In this document: in pieces, positions 45,996 through 56,664 of the stretch | Numbering within the stretch: position 1 is the first letter of the stretch | How the letters are laid out: the number at the start of each line of letters is the position of its first letter | Assembly: GCA_011037195.1 (NCBI GenBank) | Contig: JAAEAF010001085.1 | Span: 269,460-333,459, forward strand | DNA: 64,000 nt | Reading direction: 5' to 3' | From: Triatoma infestans | Lineage: Eukaryota; Arthropoda; Insecta; Hemiptera; Reduviidae | Translations under genes and position numbers: made by a program | The notes under the pieces: model-generated | What the model was told of the DNA's origin: nothing | The model's input: only the letters and a program-made list of their open reading frames with translations | Databases searched by the model: none

Positions 45996-46044
45996 GTAGT
46001 CATCGACCGCATCGGTTTCGCGGGTTCGCCCATCATCAGGTTGT
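45996..46044 (-). ncRNA. Hammerhead ribozyme motif with hairpin stem III
   Basis: Minus strand: core CUGAUGA (46039-46033), stem II from GGGCGAACCC with two unpaired bases, GAAA, then ACCG-AUG-CGGU, a true 4-bp stem III hairpin with an AUG loop, C17 at 46005 and GAUGAC. This copy has a 5-nt longer stem III than its sisters, which could let a single molecule fold. The left stem I strand is CAAC instead of CAUC, giving one mismatch. Confidence 0.75.
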
Positions 46045-46106
46045 TTTGTCAAAACAGCGTGATAACACAGGCTTGCACAAAGAGAATTGTTTATACACTG
46101 ATTCTG

Positions 46107-46342
46107 CTAAAACAGCGTCCATCTCTGTTTCTTTTTTTCAATTTCTCCTGCCTCTCCTAAGACACATTCGTGATAATTGTAGTCCATTTGGGCAAGGACT
46201 TTGGTGTTCTCAAAATTGATTGCATGCCCAGTTATGGACGAATATTCTGCAAGTTCTGACTTTCCCGTTTTGTTATGTTTGACACATTGTACGTGTTCTT
46301 TAAAGCGTGTTGTGACTAATCTTTTAGTCTATCCAATAAAAA
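46107..46342 (-). pseudogene. GIY-YIG endonuclease fragment of a Penelope-like element
   Basis: Minus-strand frame open for about 75 codons except one TAG. It has a YIG-like FFIG at the start, TRFKEHVQCVKHNKTGKSEL with the conserved catalytic arginine region, the motif ITGHAINFENTKVLA, and a C-terminal EIEKKK block, all in the order of PLE endonucleases. In intact PLEs this domain follows the telomerase-like RT and nicks target DNA. Neither the RT nor the GIY half of the motif is present. Confidence 0.8.
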
Positions 46343-46349
46343 ACTGACT

Positions 46350-46560
46350 TAAAAAACATTTTTCAAGAAAACCACGAAAAACTGTATAACAAAAAAATCA
46401 ATTAAGTCGCACTTTTGATGAAAAGTAAAACTTTCGTATTGCACACGATGGTGGTATTTAAAAAGGAATTTCAAAGTTGAACTTTCTAAAAATTTTCAAA
46501 GTTGAAATATTTAGTTCATCACACTCTCACACACACACACACACGGGAGAGATATGCTTA
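46350..46560 (-). repeat. FB family repeat, fragment with CA slot
   Basis: Minus fragment: tttcaagaaaaccacgaaaa, agtcgcactttt, gaatttcaaagttgaac and a CA tract at 46520-46544. Confidence 0.6.
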
Positions 46561-47699
46561 ACTTCAATCTTATTAAATTTAATTAATTTATTATTCAATT
46601 AAATCGTCAAAAATGATTTTATTCTTAACATTTTCTTTCTAGTAGTGTTTATAACAACGGTTAACCGGCTTTTTTCAAGCATCCCCAGCTACTGCTTTAG
46701 ATAAGGAACCGGAATTCCCTCCCCCTTCCCCTCGCAACCACTCCCAAACAAAGAAAAAAAACTTTATCACAATCTGAGAAAAGCTTTCTCTGGCATACAA
46801 AGCTCAAAGGAATGTAGAATTTGTAAGGCATCATGCTGCCCCAAGTTACCATCAAATTCCGTCCAAGTTTCGTTGTACATTTCCTGCCCCCCCCCCCAAC
46901 TTTGGAGTTTGCTCAAATTACATAGCTGCTTTTGCTCCCTGTTAAAAGACAATGTCTTTAAATTCCATGTATTATATCAAACTCACATGGATTCTTAATA
47001 AAAACAATAATTATTTTGTTAAGTTGTTTTGAAACAAAATAAACTAAATATATCTGGACATAAAGACTGTATCATTCAGTATTTACTTCAAAAAAGAAAA
47101 AAAAAACAAAAAAATTCCAGTGTGAAACAATCACACGATATTCTCACATTCGAAATATTACAGTTCTACTTGACTAATTTTCTTCAAACCTTTACTAATC
47201 TTTACTAATCATTTAATTGGCCTTAATATTATGCGTGACAGTAATATTTTGGCTTTGTTAGGGTGCAGACTTGGCCACCAGAATGTAACACCGTTTGTAG
47301 ACAATCTCGTACAGTTCCCCCAGCAAACCTTGTATGGACATAGTATGAGTTAAGCCTAACGTTACAGATTCCCTACAATATTATAACATTAAATTTCCGG
47401 GAAAAAAATTCAAATAAAAAAAAAATCTGGTTGTGAAACCCTCACATGACTTTCTCCAACTTCAATTAATAAAAATGGCCATAAAAAAAAGATGATTGTG
47501 TATCTGAGGGGACTTGTGTGAAGCGCCCTCTTTGTGAACCAACAAAACTTATGCAATTTTAATGTAAACCCCAGCTGACAGACTCCCAAGAGCCCTGTAA
47601 AATCTTCTCTTTTTTTCGGAAAAATATTTCAAATAAAAGTGAGGCATTTTATATCTGTGCAGTGAGCAGGGGCGTTCCCAAACTTATTCTACATAAATA

Positions 47700-49020
47700 A
47701 GAGAAAGTAGAAATTACTAAGCGAACCCTTGAAAATCCAACTTCTTTAATTGAATAAACAGAAAGATGCCGTGATAAATGTGCGTTATTTTATGTAATCT
47801 ATATTTCTACCTACATCCCAGAACATAGTAAATAAAGATTTTGTCGCAAAAAAAAGACACTTTGAAGCTTAAAATTAAAAAAAATTACTTAACAAAATCG
47901 GATCATGGTAACATTCGCAATATACACACAAAAAATACGATAACAAAAGGTAATATTAAAATAAAAATCACGAATAACATTCAAAATAAGAACTTGGTTG
48001 CGCTGCTATCAATTTGTTAATATTTGGTGATTTGCCACTGGTTTCTTTTCTAAAGATGGACAAGCCTTAAGTTTTGGTATTTTAAAGTATTAGAGAGGTC
48101 GGAAATGACGAGTGAAGGTGTCTGATTGCATCTAAAAGAAAATGTAAAGTGTGTGTGTGTGTGTGTGTATATGTGGCAAAAGTATAAAGCTCGTTGCAGA
48201 ATTGACGTCTGACCAAAAATCGATTTTGTGCAGAATAGTGGTCTGACCCTTACGAGCTAGCCACGTAAGATTTTTTTGTTTTTGAAAGACTTCAATAAGG
48301 GAGCTAGAGGTCCGGACAACGAACCTGCGGTATAGGACAGTTAGGGATGAGAATAGAAGGGAAAAAGGGGTGGCGGGGATGAAGCTCCCGATGAATAAAC
48401 AAGAGAAAACACTTTATTTTATTTTTGTTGCTAAAACACTGTATTCTAATCAGTTCCAGGAACAATATAATTATAATTATTTAAAGAACATTGTCATACG
48501 GTTTTTAAGCATCTTTAAGTAAAGAATCACATTTCGGAGAAATTTGACATAAATATGTTTTATTAATGCGGCATGAGATAATCATGTAAAAATTAATACA
48601 AGTAATTAATGCAGTTGTATAATTTATTAATTTAAATAGATTTTTTAATAAATCATCCAAATTTTTGCTGCCAGATATTAGGCGTAAAGAGTTTGCAATA
48701 TTTCAACGTTTTACTAAATGTATAGTGTTTTCTCTGATGTAATTTTGTTGCCTTGTGTCAGTGAACAAGCACTTTCCATTACAAATACATTGTATGCACC
48801 TGGTCGATCTCCAGCAAATTAATTTACCAATTATTTCTACAAAACATTTTAAACATTGAATTTAAATACTGGACATAAAGCATTCATAAAAATATCAATA
48901 AATATCATAAAGCTTTGGTAAAAAGTTTGTGAATACTTGTTCACTTTCTATCATTCACGTAAGAGCTTTTTAGGATTACAATTGAGTTTTCATTTATTTT
49001 CTGAACTATTGATGTTCTTG
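47700..49020. other. AT-rich region with small FB fragments
   Basis: A (TG)n slot at 48149-48170 with family-like flanks is the only recognisable part. Confidence 0.4.
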
Positions 49021-49040
49021 GAAAATTGTGTAATATGATT

Positions 49041-49545
49041 GTACATATGTGTGTATATTGTGTATGTGTGTGTGTGTGTATATTGTATATATGTGTGTAT
49101 ATTCTGTGTATGCAGGTATATGTGTGTATATGTTTGTGTGTATATTGTGTATATGTGTATGTGTTTATATTGTGTATATGTGTTTACATTGTGTATATGT
49201 GTGTATACTGTGTATATTATTGTTTGTATATGTGTGTATATGTTTGTGTATGTGTGTGTATATTGTGTATATGTGTGTTATATTGTGTATGTGGGTCTAT
49301 TGTGTATATGTGGTATAGGTATATGTGTTTATATTGTGAATGTGTGTTACCTGTGTATATATGTGGGTATGTTGTATATGTGTGTATATGTGTGTACTGG
49401 TGTGTTTATTGGGATGTAGGGTATATTGTGTGTATTGGGTATATGTGTGTATATTGTGCATATGTGAGTATGTTGTGTATGTGTGTGTATATTGTGTATA
49501 TGTGTGATATGTGTGTATATTGAGTATATGTGTATATGAATGTGT
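49041..49545 (+). repeat. Low-complexity TG/TATG tract
   Basis: About 500 bp of imperfect GTGTATAT-type repeats with interruptions. Open frames across it on both strands (up to 165 codons of C, V, Y, I) are artefacts of the repeat. It is probably the expanded microsatellite slot of an FB copy, since an FB fragment follows at 49555. Confidence 0.9.
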
Positions 49546-49711
49546 GGGAGCTGCCCAACCTTCTAAAATCGATTGTTTTTTTTTTCATTAAAATGACTCA
49601 GATACAAGTAATAGGTTTATATACGAATATCATATACGTATATTATATACATGAGTCAGCTGTCCAAGTTCTAAGAATATCTTTGTAGCCGTTTTAGAGA
49701 AAATTTGAAAT

Positions 49712-49887
49712 GTATTAATGTAACATCAGAGACATTTTCCGTGGTAGTCTGCTTCATTTGGTGGTCATCGACCGGTTTCGGGCGTTCGCCCGTCTTCAGG
49801 ATGCGTTTTTCAGACAGTGTGACAACACAGACTTGCACAGAGCAAATTCAGTTTACACACTGACTGGTGTATTTCAGTATTAATGTA
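49712..49887 (-). mobile_element. Single-arm hammerhead element (family 1)
   Basis: Element about 49723-49876 with one arm only. GTATTAATGTA occurs at 49712-49722 and 49877-49887, a probable 11-bp target duplication. One copy of the ribozyme motif, minus strand. Confidence 0.75.
49764..49804 (-). ncRNA. Hammerhead ribozyme motif, intact core
   Basis: Minus strand: GCAUC, CUGAAGA (49799-49793), C, GGGCGAACGCCC, GAAA, ACCGGU, C17 at 49770, GAUG. Core complete; cleavage predicted between 49770 and 49769. Confidence 0.85.
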
Positions 49888-49969
49888 TGTTAATATTATA
49901 CAGGGGTAGTAGAACTCTGACTGTACTGAACTTACATTTGTTTGGGAAGCTTAGCATTGTATCTCTCCC

Positions 49970-50280
49970 AGAAATTTTGAGAAGTCCATTGTCCTAGCAA
50001 TAGTTTCAAATAAAAGTGGTAGACGCGTATATGTTCGAAGTTAATCTGCAGTGTTGAAAGATCACTTTACCTTGAACTGTTTCCAGAAACGTCGCGTAAT
50101 AGGGCATTCAGAAAAGTCGCACTTCCAATTGATGGATTTTAACCGTAGCCTTTTCGCTTAATTCCATCGCGGTATCTATTACGTTTGGTTTCCAGCGGTT
50201 CTTTTTTGGTTTTGAGATATTTTGTTCATGTACACACTCTCACACACACACACACACACAAAGAATTGATATATATTTAA
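49970..50280 (-). repeat. FB family repeat
   Basis: Minus copy from the tttcaaataaaagtgg block to a CA slot at 50237-50262. Confidence 0.65.
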
Positions 50281-50445
50281 TGTAAACAAGTATATTCAAT
50301 TTGAGGTATTTGACACTATCATGTTATTTCCAATATAGACACACCAGTTTGGAAGGTACATATTAGTTATTGCCATTGCAGATAGTGGTTTTAGTTATGG
50401 TCCAGAAGAAAGCGCTTCTAAACATTGAACAAAGCCTAATAACAT

Positions 50446-51096
50446 TTGCAATATGGCATCACACAGATTTCCAAAGAACCTCCTCCAGAAATTAATTTTT
50501 TCGCAAATAAAAAGGATGTTTATTTAGTTTGGTTAAAGAGGAGCAGCGTAGAGCTCTTCTGGGTACACGGACATGCGAGTATAGAGGACATTGAGAGGGC
50601 GACTAGTTGGCTAAAGTGGGTTCCTCACTACCGTTTAGTTCCCGAGCCAGTAGTAACTGTAACCACGCAATTTTCCTACAATGGAGGAATAGAGAACTGG
50701 AGAGACACAGATGGTTTTTTCCAGGCTAAGAAATTTATAAAAGGTACAAGACAGGAGAACTTGACATATCTTTTCTCCTTGAGTAGGATACAACTGAGAG
50801 TCGTGATGGATGTTTTGACTGTACTTCTTAGGTAGCCAGTCAGTTATATAAGCCGGTCAAAATAGGCAGGATGTGTCGGAATTGTGATAAGGGAGCCAGG
50901 GAAGTGTGTACTACTACCAGGTCAGTGTCCCCGCTTCACTAATATCGAGGTTCCGCATATTTAGGAAGGCAAAATTCTTAAAGGGACGCTTGGGAGAGAT
51001 GGAGAATAAAGATTTCTTAATTAATTGTAGGAGCGTGTTTTGGGGGAAGGGATAAGAGCCACATTGGCTTATTCGGGCACCGATAATTAATAATAA

Positions 51097-51127
<31 letters not shown>

Positions 51128-51135
51128 AATAATAT
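50446..51135 (+). pseudogene. LINE RNase H/C-terminal fragment with TAA tail
   Basis: A 129-codon frame (50446-50835) carries a decayed RNase H block, VELFWVHGHASIEDIERA, where the family form is WVPGHSGIEGNE.AD. It is followed by AKKFIKGTRQENLTYL and SLSRIQLRVV, typical of the region after RNase H in non-LTR elements. The G-N-E-A-D residues are changed. Downstream frames keep a cysteine-containing tail, then TAA repeats at 51089-51133 close the element, the tail type of I-like LINEs. 5'-truncated and inactive. Confidence 0.7.
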
Positions 51136-51139
51136 GTGT

Positions 51140-51324
51140 GGTTAGTATGCGAAATTTAAAGAAAAAATTATTGTAGTGGTTTTCAAGAAAATTCCAAAAT
51201 AACTCAAAAAAAACATTCTGTAAAATTGCAACTTCCGGTTGATGGCTTTTGTTCAAAAATTTACCCAAAAAAGAATATAAAGTTTGAGCTTTCGGCGAAT
51301 TTATCTCTTTTGAGATATTTTGTT

Positions 51325-51361
<37 letters not shown>

Positions 51362-51480
51362 TTCACATTTCGTTAAAAACATTCGCTAAAAATATGTTGT
51401 TCGTATTCAAAATATTTTCTGGAGAAAACTTACTTCCGATAATTCAATATGACCTCAATAATTCGGCTTATAACAGTTCG
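51140..51480 (-). repeat. FB family repeat
   Basis: Minus copy: ttcaagaaaattcc, gcaacttccggttgatgg, aaagtttgagctttcgg, CA slot at 51330-51360 and a damaged outer part. Confidence 0.7.
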
Positions 51481-51964
51481 AGAAAGTAAACACAGTAATA
51501 GCTTCTTTTGTCTAGATATAGTATATTGTATATATCCATAATATATTTGTATTTTTTTTAAGGATTAAACAATATTTTTTTTTTATAGCGGATCGATATT
51601 ATGGGTGAAAGTGGCGATGGTAAAGTGCCATCTTTTTTAGGTCATTCTCCCTTTTAGAAAATTCTAGGCAATTTTCTTGATGTTCTCATCTACCTAACAA
51701 TACCGCTTATAAAGGAGCTGGACTCTCCTGTCTCTTTTTTTTAGAGAAAGAAGTTAGAATTTACCTTATATGGAGGAGTCCATCGCACTTTCTTCACCTA
51801 CTTGCAAACAATTTATTGGCAATTGGTACTGGTTATTGCAATCGTCTTGTAATTACATCTTATTTTATTTTTATCTTTTTACAACAGAAAAACTTATACT
51901 GTGACGGTATTCCGGAATTTTTAAAAAGATATTCTCAATAAATATTCTTAAATTATTATAATGA

Positions 51965-52300
51965 AATGAGAGAGAAGAGAGAATAATAAGGAGAGTGAAA
52001 GAAATACTCTAGTAGCTGTGCTGAACACTGTATAATAAATAGGAACACAAACTGCATGGACATTACAGTGTTAGAGAATAGGTAGCGAGAGAATAATTAA
52101 GAGAGAGGCAGACTGGCTGAAGATTAGAAAGTAGAATGATGTTTGCTGATTGGATGTTGATTACTGTTCTTCTTAGGTCTAGCTCCCCTGCTTATATATA
52201 TAGAATCTCCCTCCCTAGTCTGGCCTAGGTAGCGAGTAACTAGGTTCTTCGGATCCTCACGAATCTTAATGATTCGGATCCCATTACGTTAGTTACCTAA
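51965..52300 (+). mobile_element. Dispersed element, second copy (relative of 35839-36216)
   Basis: Shares at least six blocks in the same order with the copy at 35839, ending in cgaatcttaatgattcggat and attacgttag. The terminal repeats are less well kept. Confidence 0.65.
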
Positions 52301-52386
52301 TAACGGATTTACTATATTAAAGTCGGCCATGTAAAACGCACACCATTTTCTCACAACAATACGCTATTCTTAGCTTTATTTCTTTT

Positions 52387-52588
52387 TTTAATGGCGCGTC
52401 AACATTTATGATCGTTGGCACCCAGCCACCAAATGGCCTTCTCAGTGCATTGCTAACCACTGAATGGTGTTCTCTCATTGCATACAACAGTGTCATACTC
52501 ACCGCAGAGTGAGCTGTACAGGTTCCTAAGAAGAATAAAAATTTAGGAATAGCACTGGGATCGAACCCCAGCTAATCCCTTTCCTAAT
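52387..52588 (-). mobile_element. tRNA-derived SINE, copy 5 (decayed)
   Basis: Minus copy with many substitutions in the body, a small insertion (cagccaccaaatgg) and deletion of part of the tRNA head between the B box (gatcgaacccc) and the A box. No target duplication seen. Confidence 0.8.
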
Positions 52589-52799
52589 TCACATGTAAAT
52601 AAGAAATTGAAAAATATTGGAATTTTCAAACTAAATATTTAGGTGCTCTCATTTTTATATTACATTGAAGTGCCCTTAAATGTTACTTTGAAATGCTGGT
52701 TGGTTAAAGGTAAGGCCTTAACGCTATAGGTCCTTCAAAACTCCTCTAAAATTATTTTTTTCTTTTTTAACAGCTAGGCCTTCTGGCTGAGATCGCGTC

Positions 52800-52845
52800 A
52801 GTGGATTAATATAAACCGACGTTTCGCCCATATTACAATCAGGAT
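52800..52845 (-). ncRNA. Hammerhead-like remnant downstream of PLE endonuclease
   Basis: Minus strand: CCUGAUUG, AAUAUGGGC, GAAAC, GUC, GGUUUAUAUU. The GAAACGUC part is intact but the first core block is CUGAUUG instead of CUGANGA. It lies about 100 bp downstream of an endonuclease remnant on the same strand, the expected place for a PLE hammerhead. Confidence 0.55.
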
Positions 52846-52904
52846 ATTGTTGGCTCTATTGCTGAGACAACACTAGTAAAAAACAGGGTGTGTAGACATT
52901 GAAA

Positions 52905-53165
52905 GGATGGAGCTTAGCTTCCTTTTCTATATCTCTCCTATCTCTAGCAGGGACAGACGGAATCCATCATCTCTATTCAAACAGTTTTTTTCTTTTTTTC
53001 AATTTCTACTGCATCCTCTAAGTTCATGATAATTTTTTACCTATGCGAGGACTTTGGTGTCCTCAAAAGTGTTTATTACGTGCCCTGTTGTGACCGAATG
53101 TTCCTGCAAGTGCTAACTTTTCCGTTTTGTTATGTTGGAACGGATTATAAGTGTATTTGTGGGTG
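52905..53165 (-). pseudogene. GIY-YIG endonuclease fragment of a Penelope-like element
   Basis: Minus strand, split by a frameshift: HNKTEKLALA in one frame, EHSVTTGHVINTFEDTKVL in the next, then a KNYHE block and LNRDDGFRLS, which matches the C-terminus of PLE proteins. It is homologous to the fragment at 46107-46342 and extends further towards the C-terminus. The catalytic YIG part is missing. Confidence 0.75.
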
Positions 53166-53279
53166 TTTTTTCTTTCACTTTTCTCGAAAACGGGCTTTAA
53201 CGATTTTCCGGGCTTTAACGACATATATCCGAAGAAGGAGCTGCAAGATTAGTTTGATAGCTTATCAGATAAGATATCA

Positions 53280-53530
53280 CGCAAGATAACGCGACAGTCA
53301 TTGCCCCACCTCAAGAGTTCAAGGAGAAGTTGACAGTTGAGAGGCAACGTTCTATTACGATTCCGTCGGCTCATATCACCCCCATCTGAGAATCCAATCA
53401 TCAGCCATCCAGCTAACATCACAACAGCCTACCAACCATCGCTCTTGCCACGCCTTAGGTCCACTCTTGCATGTTTAACGTTTCCCTAGGCTAAAGCTAA
53501 CTCAACATCACACTCACTTCCACACATAGA
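53280..53530. other. Unclassified moderately GC-rich stretch
   Basis: No open frame or match to other parts of the window recognised. Confidence 0.3.
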
Positions 53531-53539
53531 TATAATATA

Positions 53540-54035
53540 TAAAACAACTTCCGGATAAGCCGATTTTTCTTCCAAATTGGAATTCTAGCAATGCTTTTAA
53601 TGTATCTCATTCTAGATATCGTACTTTTTACTGAAATAGAGACACTTTACATGATGAAATATTTAATGATTGCAGTTCAGCTAAAAACCTGCAAGAAATT
53701 TAAATCCAATCTTTGGAGACATTTTCAAGAAAGTTGCGAAAAACTGTAGAAAAAAAAAATAGAAAATTTGCAGTTCCAGTTTGAAGCATTTTGATCAAAA
53801 ACTTGCGCGTCTCAGATGCGATGATAATATCTGAATGGAATATCGAATTTTGCGCTTGTATAGAGTTCAACTTTTTTGAGGTTTGAGGTGAGTATTCAAA
53901 AACACTCGCTAACAAAAAAAAAACATTGTTTTTCTTACTGAGGGGACTTTAAAATAAGTATTTCTGGAGAAATTTAATGTCGTAAATTTGACTGATCGCA
54001 TTACTTCCTCTAGCAGCAGTAAAAGGAAGTTGTAG
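53540..54035 (-). repeat. FB family repeat
   Basis: Minus copy from the aacttccggataagccgattt block through aatatcgaattttgcgct to the outer end (cgcattacttcctc). The CA slot is reduced to a few bases. Confidence 0.7.
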
Positions 54036-54039
54036 CAAG

Positions 54040-54660
54040 AATATCGCATAATAGTTGAACTAGTGATATACAATATATATATATAAAACATGAGTGGAAA
54101 ATTTTTAAATTATAGCTTTTTGTTTCTTTAATAATGAATTTCAAATAATAAAAATGGTTTATAATTATTATTCCAATAATATTGTGTATTGTATTTTGCA
54201 AGATTACAAACTCACTTTTTCATTATTGTGTTTCTCTATTGTAACCAAGGTGAACTTTCGTCTATTATTCACAATAAACCATAAAAAATAAATAGTTTTG
54301 TATTCATATAGAAATTTTAGAATTTTTCTTCTATGTTATATTTTTTATAAAAAACAACTGAACTGAACATGTTTGGACAATGAACTTATTTGGAAGTGAA
54401 AAGTTTATGTTTGGATCATTATAAACATTTATGTATTTGAATATTAAATAAAAAAGAGATTATATAATAAAATATAAGATAATTATCATTTTTATTTTGA
54501 TTGAACATTATTTATAATCAAACTTATAGATCTATTATTTTTTTTTAATATACACTTAGTTTCATCTACGACTAGAGTATACAATGCGTTTAAATCTGAC
54601 CTAATTTTACAAACAATAGCAGTCTCGTTTTTGTTTTATTATATTTTGTTTGCCATTTCT
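54040..54660. other. AT-rich region, nothing recognised
   Basis: No feature seen. Confidence 0.5.
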
Positions 54661-54664
54661 TTTT

Positions 54665-56115
54665 TTACTTTCTCTTACTCCTAGCAAGAGGAAGTATTGT
54701 AATCGTGTCAAATTTTCGATATCGAGTTTTCACCGGAAATATCCGTTTTGAGGTCCCCTGAGTCCAAAAAGTGGTTTTTAGCAAATGGTCTCTCTGTGGG
54801 TGTGTGTGTGTGCGTGTGTATGTATGTATTGTATGTATGTATGTATTGTATGTATGTATGTATGTATGTATGTATGTATTGTATGTATGTATGTATGTAT
54901 GTATGTATGTATGTATGTGTATGTATGTATGTATTGTATGTATGTATGTATTGTATGTATGTATGTATGTATGTATGTATTGTATGCATATGTATGTATG
55001 TATTGTATGTATGTATGTACGTATGTATGTATGTACGTATATGTATGTATGTACGTATGTATGTATGTATGTATGTATGTATGTAGGTATGTATGTATGT
55101 ATGTATGTATGTATGTATGTATGTATGTATGTATGTATGTATGTATGTATGTATGTATGTATGTATGTATGTATGTATGTATGTATGTATGTATGTATGT
55201 ATGTATGTATGTATGTATGTATGTATGTATGTATGTATGTATGTATGTATGTATGTATGTATGTATGTATGTATGTATGTATGTCTGTATGTATGTATGT
55301 ATGTATGTATGTATGTATGTATGTATGTATGTATGTATGTATGTATGTATGTATGTATGTATGTATGTATGTATGTATGTATGTATGTATTATGTATGTA
55401 TGTATGTATGTATGTATGTATGTATGTATTGTATGTATGTATGTATGTATGTATGTATGTATGTATGTATGTATGTATGTATGTATGTATGTATGTATGT
55501 ATGTATGTATGTATGTATGTATGTATGTATGTATGTATGTATGTATGTATGTATGTATGTATGTATGTCAGCAGCATAGCTCAAAAACGAAAAACCGCAG
55601 AAAGTTGAAAGTTGACATTCCGTTTAGATATCTCCATGGGATCTGACATTATAACGTATTATCTGACAAAATTCCACAACCGAAAGTACCACTTTACTAG
55701 TTGGATTTTTTACTTTTTTGCGATTTTTCTCAAAAATGGCTCCGACGATTTTCTTTAAACTTGGAGTATCAAACAAACAGCTACAACTTTTATCTGAAAC
55801 ATTTCTCCGGGAAAATGCATTTAAGGGCACTTTTAGGGGAGGGGTGGGGTTACGTTTTTCTCTAAAGTGCTATCATAGTTGATTATACAATTGTAGCATC
55901 CAAACATAATTAATTAGAAATAAATAGATGGCCAAAATTCCGAGTTTCAAGAAAATTAGTAAACCGGAAGTGCGATTTTACTGAACAGTTTTTTCAGTTT
56001 TCAACGAATTTCGTTAAATTTGGTACACTAAGTATAAAATTTGTCAATTATAATTTTGAGAACTGGATTAAGAGAAAGTTGTGTGTGTTTCACACCAGAT
56101 TTTTTTTTATTCATT
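54665..56115 (+). repeat. FB family repeat, plus arm of an inverted pair
   Basis: Complete order from the terminus (actttctcttactcctag) to the inner end (agagaaagttgtgtg, cacaccagatttt). Without the microsatellite it would be about 680 bp. The microsatellite slot is expanded to about 770 bp. Confidence 0.85.
54797..55568 (+). repeat. Expanded (TG)n-(TGTA)n microsatellite
   Basis: A short TG run (54797-54818) passes into TGTA repeats up to 55568, with a few interruptions (tattg, tgtacg, tgtctg). Very long cysteine/methionine/tyrosine/valine or threonine/tyrosine/isoleucine/histidine frames on both strands are artefacts. The left flank (gcaaatggtctctctg) and the right flank (agcatagctcaaaaacgaaa) are FB sequence. 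Confidence 0.97.
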
Positions 56116-56147
56116 TATTTATTTTATCTATTTCTTTTGAATACAAA

Positions 56148-56664
56148 AAAAATCTAGCGTGAAACATTCACACAACTTTCTCTTATCTCATTTTACAATC
56201 TTGTAATTGACAATTTTATAGTTAGTATACCAAATTCAATGAAAATCGTCGATGTTTTTATGGAGGAAATCGTAAAATGTGAAAAAAAAAAACTGTTCAG
56301 TAAAAACGCACTTGCGGTTTTACTAATTTTCTTTAAACTCGGAATTTTATGTAAAACTATTTGTTACTAATTAATTTTGTTTAGATGGTAGAATTGTATA
56401 ATCAACTAAAATAGCACATTAGAGGAAAACGTAACCCCACAAAAGTTCCGTTAGATGATTCCACCCGGAAAAATGTAAATTTAAAAATTGTCCACACCAA
56501 AACACACACACACACACACACACAAAACAAGTAATTACAGATCATTCGCTAAAGCTAAAAACATTTATTTTATTCCGGAAACTTCAAAATATATATTTCA
56601 GGTGAAAACTCAAATTCCTAAGATTTTAGATGATCGCAATAATTTACAACCGAAGGGAATGTAA
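56148..56664 (-). repeat. FB family repeat, minus arm of the inverted pair
   Basis: Starts at the inner end (aaatctagcgtgaaacattcac) about 40 bp after the plus arm's inner end and runs to a decayed outer end. It has a CA slot at 56500-56525 and lacks the middle block between 56470 and the slot. Confidence 0.8.

Larger units (their letters stand above)
45961..46342 (-). mobile_element. Penelope-like element 3' remnant: endonuclease plus hammerhead
   Basis: On the minus strand a GIY-YIG endonuclease remnant (46342-46107) is followed by about 60 bp of linker, a hammerhead motif (46044-45996) and the family-1 end block (cctgctatcatgg-like). This is the order expected at the 3' end of a PLE. The 5' side is cut off at about 46342, where an FB repeat begins. 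It shows that family-1 hammerhead sequences are PLE terminal sequences. Confidence 0.8.

Noticed and set aside
49026..49588. Frame of 165 codons rich in C, V, Y
   Set aside because: Product of the TG/TATG low-complexity tract; no protein pattern.
54708..55646. Open frames of up to 291 codons on both strands
   Set aside because: They consist only of the translated TGTA microsatellite (repeating C-M-Y-V or H-T-Y-I). A 4-bp repeat without stops is open in all frames.
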